64,000 nt of DNA from assembly GCA_949123685.1 (NCBI GenBank), contig CASBHZ010000006.1:5171-69170 (forward strand), in the 5' to 3' direction. The number at the start of each line of letters is the position of its first letter. Position 1 is the stretch's first letter. This document shows positions 58,936-64,000 of the stretch, piece by piece. Origin of the DNA: an uncultured Bacteroidales bacterium. Lineage in GTDB: Bacteria; Bacteroidota; Bacteroidia; Bacteroidales; Muribaculaceae. The notes under the pieces are model-generated. The model was not told the DNA's origin and ran no database searches. It saw only the letters and a list, made by a program, of their open reading frames with translations. The position numbers were made by a program, and so were the translations under genes.

Positions 58936-60282
58936 TTAAAAAGAAAATGACACGAAAGCTCCGAGGCGACGTGCCCAAGCCGTGTTGCCATCTTGGTTCA
59001 TGCGTTGTCCGAGGTCAAATTCAAGTGCGCATGATATGCGAGGTGTTAGATACCAGAATACATTTGCAGCCATGTATAATCCCTGTTTATATTGATCGGA
59101 CGATACGTTATGTTTGGGTGAGTATCGTGCACCGCCGAAGGTTGCGCTTGCAAATATCATAGGAGTAAAATTGTATTGAACGCCCATATATCCTCCATAA
59201 CATAGCGGAGCATATAGTTTTCCAGGCCTGTCGGGATAAGATACAAGGTCATAAGCACCCATCAGCCAATCTCCACCAAGGCTTCCATAACCTTCGCCAC
59301 CATTGATACATCCGTATACTGTCATTGCGTAGAATGGTCTGAACAATGTTGTGAGCTGTAAGCCATATCCGGATTTATTGTGGTTTTTACCAGATATCAG
59401 GTCGCGATATGGCAGAGACCTGTATATTGCCGACAGTCTGACATGGTTCGATTCACCCCATCCGTATTGGAGGAATGCGGCAACATCCGGAATATATTGG
59501 GATACCTTAGCTGTCTGGTCCGGTATTGTTTCGATTTGATCTGAGGGTGTTTCCACAGATGCCGCGACAGAAAAACCTTTGGGTAGCTTGTGTAACCAGC
59601 GGATAAGTACGGAAGTCGCACTCATTTTGGCATTCGGTCCTGACGCGTCAACAGCAGGGGGCAATGTCGTCGGATCACTGAACGTGGAATTCGTATAACC
59701 GAAAGTCCAGTCGTTTATTGATGCATATGCCTTTTTAAGCCTGAAGTCTCGAACTTGATATCCGTTGAAATTGGCTTCAATATATACCTGATAGTCTCCA
59801 AGAAGTTTATTTCTTCCCAATACCCGGAAAAACAAAGCTGTCCCCGCCGGAGTGGTGCCTAAGTACCTTTTTCGTAACGGATCTTTTTCCATATTAATGA
59901 GGTATGGAGCGAATCCAGAGGATGGCAAAGCTCCACCCCAGTCAAAATATCCTCGCATACGCACGCATCCTCCCATGCCCATAGCGAGTTTGGAATCTTT
60001 AGACATGAATAGAAAATATGGAGCGAGCGGATCCTGGAAATGACGGAATTGATCTTCGTAAAATTTTTTAATAAGAACCACAGAGGAGTCATTCTCCACT
60101 TCATCACCTTTCCCAAAATAGATAATCTTATGATTTGACAAAGTTGAGTCCATCCTTATATCCTCGTGACTTCGTCTTGCCTGTGCTGAAGGAGGGATTA
60201 TTAATGATACGAAAATAATAGCGTGAAGAACGATCACATACAGAGATATACCAAAGGGTATATTACGAAATCTTGCGTGCAT
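58936..60282 (-). CDS. DcaP-like outer membrane porin
   Basis: This 448-residue protein has a long signal region (PFGISLYVIVLHAIIFVSLI, then PPSAQA). The mature part is rich in alternating strands. It starts with a helical plug-like segment (VVLIKKFYEDQFRHFQDP), and GCVRMRGYFDWGGAL opens the barrel. It ends in a C-terminal Phe (GAFVSFSF), the BAM recognition signal. ASINDWTFGYTNSTFSDPTTLPPAVD matches the DcaP-like porin family. The solute is unknown. It lies close to a membrane regulator gene on the same strand. Confidence 0.72.
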   Translation of the reverse strand: MHARFRNIPFGISLYVIVLHAIIFVSLIIPPSAQARRSHEDIRMDSTLSNHKIIYFGKGDEVENDSSVVLIKKFYEDQFRHFQDPLAPYFLFMSKDSKLAMGMGGCVRMRGYFDWGGALPSSGFAPYLINMEKDPLRKRYLGTTPAGTALFFRVLGRNKLLGDYQVYIEANFNGYQVRDFRLKKAYASINDWTFGYTNSTFSDPTTLPPAVDASGPNAKMSATSVLIRWLHKLPKGFSVAASVETPSDQIETIPDQTAKVSQYIPDVAAFLQYGWGESNHVRLSAIYRSLPYRDLISGKNHNKSGYGLQLTTLFRPFYAMTVYGCINGGEGYGSLGGDWLMGAYDLVSYPDRPGKLYAPLCYGGYMGVQYNFTPMIFASATFGGARYSPKHNVSSDQYKQGLYMAANVFWYLTPRISCALEFDLGQRMNQDGNTAWARRLGAFVSFSF

Positions 60283-60410
60283 GTCGGATAAGCGTTAGAT
60301 AATTAATAAGTGGTAGACAGGTGATCACCTACGAAATAATCTCACCTATTAATAAAACAAATTTTAAGTGAATATGGATTAGTCTATCTTAATTAATCCC
60401 CAATATATGG

Positions 60411-62099
60411 TTATTCATTTCCTATGTTACGGAGTATATCCTCAGGCGATTCGTCTGCGTCAAGTCCCATGTGTCGTCTGAGCCTTTGTCGGTTCTTTTT
60501 TACAGAATTTGGTTGTAAAAAGAGCATTCTCGCTATCTGCTTGGTTGTCATGCCTGCCTTTAGGTATATAGCTAACCGTATGTCTCCCTCCGAAACCGAT
60601 GGATATCGTTCCTTTAATATAGTAGAGAAGCGGGGATGTACTTTTTCAAATATAATTTTGAAATTTTCCCAATCCTGTCTGCCACTCAAATGCATTTTAA
60701 GATTCTGTTCCAGTCGGTTAATCTTACTTTCTCCAATTTCTCCGGATTCTTTCATTTCTGAAATGTCAGATAAAACGGATTTAAGTACATTGTCTCTTTC
60801 AGTCATTGCCAATGCAGAAGACACCGCTTTCCTCCGTTCCTGTTCCAATTCGAGGCATGCACGGAGATTTGCCATTTTATGAGATTGGAGTCGGTGATAC
60901 ACAATGAACATTGTAATTCCGGCAATAAAAACAATTAAAATGATTACCAACCACGTCCACATTCTCTCGATTTTTATCTTGTGCTCGCGTTGCTCATCAT
61001 TTTTTGCTATTTCTTCTCTCGCTTCATTGTTAAGTATATTGAATGAGGAGTTTTTTGCTAACAATGAGTCTTGTAATAGAGACAGCTTGCGAAAATAAAT
61101 GTCTGCGGAATCTTTTATTCCGAATTGGTCGTATATCTCGGTTGCAAGTTTGTAAGTGGCACATTGTTGTTCCAATGTTGAATTGCTGTCTGCCAATAAC
61201 ATTGCTGTGTAAAGATTGCGTATGACATCTGCTTGCCGATTTTCATCTGAATAATGCGTAGCCAAGGCTAATATAATTTTTAATCTTATGGAAAAAGGCA
61301 GTTTGCTGTTAAGTAGACTTTCTGCCTTTATGAGAGTTTCTTTGTTTTTAATGATAGAATACCTGCTAATCAGCACGTCCGCATAAAAACCTGTATCTTT
61401 TGATGCTATTGGGTTTGATAATAGGGAATCGAGTATCGTAACGGAGGATTTCGTGTTTCCAAGTCTAAATAGGATATTGGCATTGTTTAAACTTGTTTTA
61501 AGATGCCAATTTTCTAATCTAAGTTTTTTTAATAATGTGTCGGCTGTTGAATAATAATGGTTGGCACGCTTGAGCTCTCCGATATGCATGCATATTTCAC
61601 CGATATTGAGTGCAAGCCATGCATACATGAAATCATCATGGGTCTTTTCAAAATAATCTTGGCACTCTTTGACTATCTTGTATTGCTCATAATCATTCGC
61701 TTGATGAATAAACAGGCTTTCCAGATATTTGAACCTCACCATGTCATAAACATAAATTGACGAGTCGCAAAGCTCGATAGCTTTTTTTATATGAGATCTT
61801 GCCAGACTCCAGTTCATGTGCCTTGACTCGTATATTGCCAACCAGTAATGATAACGCGCCTTAATTTGTTTAGACCTATGTTTAAAATTATCATGCCGGG
61901 CGGTTTCATCTTTCAACGAATCTAACATTGAAATGAAAACGGAATCGGGGAAAGTGTTTATGAAACCCCACTCAAGGTGCACGGTCAGTGAATCGGCAAC
62001 AGTAGATGTAGGTTTCCATTTGAACATATAATGGATTTCTGAATTTCTTGCACAGGAAAACAGAAGAAATATGATAAACAAAGAAAGAAGATGTTTCAT
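60411..62099 (-). CDS. TPR-containing membrane regulator with LuxR-type HTH
   Basis: This 562-residue protein has a lipobox-like leader (LFIIFLLFSCARN) and TPR helices up to about 340 (SRHMNWSLARSHIKKAIELC, LKRANHYYSTADTLLKKL). One membrane span is at about 385-407 (MWTWLVIILIVFIAGITMFIV). A coiled coil and a C-terminal DNA-binding helix-turn-helix follow (VSEGDIRLAIYLKAGMTTKQ, LQPNSVKKNRQRLRRHM). Such regulators are common in Bacteroidetes and read a periplasmic signal. The target is unknown. It is 128 bp upstream of the porin gene. Confidence 0.85.
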   Translation of the reverse strand: MKHLLSLFIIFLLFSCARNSEIHYMFKWKPTSTVADSLTVHLEWGFINTFPDSVFISMLDSLKDETARHDNFKHRSKQIKARYHYWLAIYESRHMNWSLARSHIKKAIELCDSSIYVYDMVRFKYLESLFIHQANDYEQYKIVKECQDYFEKTHDDFMYAWLALNIGEICMHIGELKRANHYYSTADTLLKKLRLENWHLKTSLNNANILFRLGNTKSSVTILDSLLSNPIASKDTGFYADVLISRYSIIKNKETLIKAESLLNSKLPFSIRLKIILALATHYSDENRQADVIRNLYTAMLLADSNSTLEQQCATYKLATEIYDQFGIKDSADIYFRKLSLLQDSLLAKNSSFNILNNEAREEIAKNDEQREHKIKIERMWTWLVIILIVFIAGITMFIVYHRLQSHKMANLRACLELEQERRKAVSSALAMTERDNVLKSVLSDISEMKESGEIGESKINRLEQNLKMHLSGRQDWENFKIIFEKVHPRFSTILKERYPSVSEGDIRLAIYLKAGMTTKQIARMLFLQPNSVKKNRQRLRRHMGLDADESPEDILRNIGNE

Positions 62100-62382
62100 G
62101 GTGCGAAATTAATAAAAAATTACATAAACAGCTTATAATAAGCAAATGTACCCTAATTGTACCCCTTATAAAGCTTGCTTATAAATATTGTTTGATCTAA
62201 TTTTACGCCGTCAGATTTAAGGAGCTGTTCAAAATTAACTTTTATTTCTAAACAATAGGCATATATTCTTGGAAATATTGGGCTTGTTTGAATAAGTTCT
62301 TAGAAAGGGGATTTAAGAAAGTAAATGAAGCCGGCTAACTTTAATCCCGAATAATCCCAAATGGCTTTTTAGAGTAAACGGT

Positions 62383-63677
62383 ATGAAAAATTTATCTCTG
62401 ATCATTACGGCAATCTGTATCTGCACATCTGCAACAGCTATGCCGAGTAAGAGTATTGAGCATTTGCAAGTGAACAACGGCAAAATCAAAACTTTCGCTA
62501 ACTCTATTAAATCTGTGACACGTTCAATGGAAGAGCCGAAATCTGAGTTTGTTGCCACTGAAGCTAATTTCTGTCCTTCCGGCACTTTTATGAATGGAAC
62601 CGGTGGATATTGGCTTTTGTTATCAAATGCCGGTCTTGATAAGGAAAGTCCTACACACTCCGGTCAGATGGTAAGAATATTCATCATGTCTGCTCCCCGG
62701 TAGACTCAAAAAATCCCCAGCTCCCCACAGGAACATTCCCGGCATGGACCTCGGATGTAAGAGAAAATGGCTTCTTTGATCCGGCGTATACACAATTTAT
62801 TGATGTGTTCCCGAATCCGGATGCACCGGAAAGCGGAGAAATGGTAGGATATATTTGGACTGCCAAGTCAGGAACTGTTTCTATAACTCATGAAAATGGT
62901 AAATATACTGTAGTTGCAGAATGTAAGGCAACTCTTAATGATAATCCGCGTCTGGTTAATTGCAAAGCATCATTTACAGGGGATATACCATATGTGGATT
63001 ATTATGCTTACACTCCATTATCGGGTGATCGAAAGGTGGAAATCAAAGGTGTGTCGGGAAGATACTACCCGGGTTCCTACAATATTGTATTTTACAATGT
63101 TCCCTTGGATAAGGACGGTTTTGTGGTCGGTCCCGGCGATCTTTTGAGTTTTGAGTGTTATACGGATGAGACAACCCACATGGATTTAGATGCTTTGTGT
63201 GGTGAATATACTCCGGTTAATATGTTTAAAGAGGGACCGGTGAAAGGTAGATTCTGGGAAGGTACGTGGTATCAGTTTTCAGGGAGCATGTGGGGCGCGC
63301 TCGGAACTGCCTTGACAGTATATAATGATGACGGCACAATGCTCACCGGACTCGCCACAGAAGGAGTGGTTACTTTTACAAAAGCTGATAAAGATGGTGA
63401 GTATACTGTCAATTTCAATGTTGCTACACCGGAAAAGCATAAAATCACAGCTACTTGGACAGGCAGACTTGGCGATTTTATAGATGATCAGACAGCTGGT
63501 GTGGAAAATATTGAAAATGATGGTTTTAAAGTGAGAGGAGGCGAGGGCTTTATTGAAGCGCCGGAAGGTGCCGAGATTTACAATCTTTCCGGCACAAAAA
63601 CTGGAGCTACTTCTCTTCCTTCTGGAATATATATTGTAAGGTTAAACGGCAAGTCCGTAAAAGTAATGGTTAAGTAG
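62383..63677 (+). pseudogene. Secreted protein with sorting tail, split by a frameshift
   Basis: A signal peptide (MKNLSLIITAICICTSATA) and the first 106 codons (to IFIMSAPR*) lie in one frame. The second frame picks up at CSPVDSKNPQLPTGTFPAW and runs to 63677. Joined through the C-run at 62695-62698 they make a continuous protein of about 430 residues (IFIMSAP-VDSKNPQLPTG). One base lost from a C5 run would explain it. The C-terminus (EIYNLSGTKTGATSLPSGIY, VRLNGKSVKVMVK) resembles a type A T9SS sorting domain. The function of the middle part is unknown. Sequencing error or phase variation is possible. Confidence 0.65.
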
Positions 63678-63742
63678 TTCTTTAATTATAGTTTCGAATT
63701 GTTAGGTTCCCTTTTTTAGTCACGATAAGTTTAAGCAGTTTC

Positions 63743-63775
63743 TAAGGAGTGCCGTCCAATATACGGCACTCCTTA
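63743..63775 (+). terminator. Terminator after the sorting-tail protein
   Basis: A 13-bp perfect stem (63743-63755 with 63763-63775) with a 7-nt loop lies 66 bp after the stop. A TTAGAAACTGCTT copy (63731-63745, inverted) overlaps its left edge. Confidence 0.7.
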
Positions 63776-63816
63776 AATTATAAAGTGACAAAAATTATTG
63801 AAAATTTGAGTTGATA

Positions 63817-63872
63817 TTTGTATAATGAAATAAAATGCTTAATTTTGCAATAAGTGTAAAAAATACACTTAT
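63817..63872 (+). promoter_or_regulatory. Promoter and hairpin for a gene beyond the window
   Basis: TTTG (63817-63820), 19 bp, TAATTTTG (63840-63847). Just downstream is an inverted repeat ATAAGTGTA (63850-63858) and TACACTTAT (63864-63872), near the predicted start of transcription. It is possibly an operator or 5' RNA hairpin. The rest, to 64000, shows no convincing ORF. TTAGAAGTTGTTTAAA at 63943 begins what may be another repeat element cut by the edge. Confidence 0.45.
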
Positions 63873-64000
63873 GTATGTTTTATATAATGTATTGCTATAA
63901 TATTAAATAGCTTTCCATTGTTATGTCATGCATCTGTGAGACTTAGAAGTTGTTTAAAAATAAATGTGAATTTGGGGTCGCAAACTTGGCGCAGATTTCT

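Noticed and set aside
1..64000. CRISPR array or rRNA operon
   Set aside because: No regularly spaced repeat-spacer pattern and no rRNA sequence was seen in any part of the window.

Overview
The window looks like a chromosomal segment of a gut Bacteroidales bacterium, probably Muribaculaceae or a close relative (family-level placement is inference). Supporting signs are: Bacteroidetes-type promoters (TTG or TTTG, about 19-21 bp, then TAnnTTTG); weak Shine-Dalgarno sites and several TTG starts; a Bacteroidetes-type omega subunit and BamD; a two-CBM20 amylomaltase; a PPi-dependent phosphofructokinase; a lipoprotein TPR/LuxR-type regulator; and a protein with a type-IX-secretion-like C-terminal tail.

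Layout. (1) 1-6301, minus: a 2040-residue SpvB/RHS polymorphic toxin with a probable PD-(D/E)XK nuclease tip, followed 5 bp downstream by the start of a candidate immunity gene cut by the window edge. (2) 6466-10973, minus: housekeeping genes maf, kdsC, a DUF2520-type Rossmann protein, an ATP-grasp-like protein, rpoZ and bamD. A 185-bp stretch bracketed by inverted repeats lies between kdsC and maf. (3) 11112-15939, plus: PASTA protein, rluD, acyltransferase, metallophosphoesterase, folK. (4) 15963-20021, minus: lptF/G-type permease, tgt, DUF1015, Fur-family regulator; a short rubredoxin gene diverges from the regulator. (5) 20388-23325: a perfect-palindrome terminator, a MITE-like 190-bp element, an EamA transporter, a repeat-rich gap, an AraC regulator and the repeat-bearing leader of nrdJ. 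(6) 23326-32832: nrdJ, DPE2-type malQ, a C45-like Ntn hydrolase, a small membrane protein, a hotdog thioesterase, dprA, and a convergent nucleoside phosphorylase.

(7) 32984-41371 is the accessory part. A tRNA-Ser(CGA) carries a 2.26-kb integrase-less island bounded by 16-bp att repeats with repeated GGCACTA boxes at both ends; its cargo is XRE, ImmA/IrrE and PIN genes. Then come a WYL regulator with a GIY-YIG-like protein, an ORF broken by an amber codon, an IS30 transposase whose 5' end has been replaced by another gene, and a decayed arsenic-type locus: arsR, thioredoxin and permease intact; arsF wrecked; arsC fused to a permease fragment.

(8) 41701-47525: a BNR_4-like secreted protein, then a response regulator/histidine kinase pair just upstream of a PiT phosphate transporter with a PhoU-like tail, suggesting phosphate control. 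(9) 47600-57738: small membrane and propeller-like proteins, tRNA-Cys, an envelope cluster (GT4, flippase-like protein, kdsB), PPi-phosphofructokinase, a thioredoxin lipoprotein, an MFS transporter, a Spi-like secreted protein and a small membrane protein. (10) 57823-64000: mdh, a DcaP-like porin, a TPR-LuxR membrane regulator, a frameshifted secreted protein with a sorting tail, and a promoter for a gene beyond the window.

The strongest candidates for new biology are the integrase-less tRNA-Ser island with its HTH-ImmA-PIN module, the RHS toxin/immunity pair, and two families of short inverted-repeat elements (TAAGTAAGTAA-bracketed and TTAGAAACTGTTT-ended).
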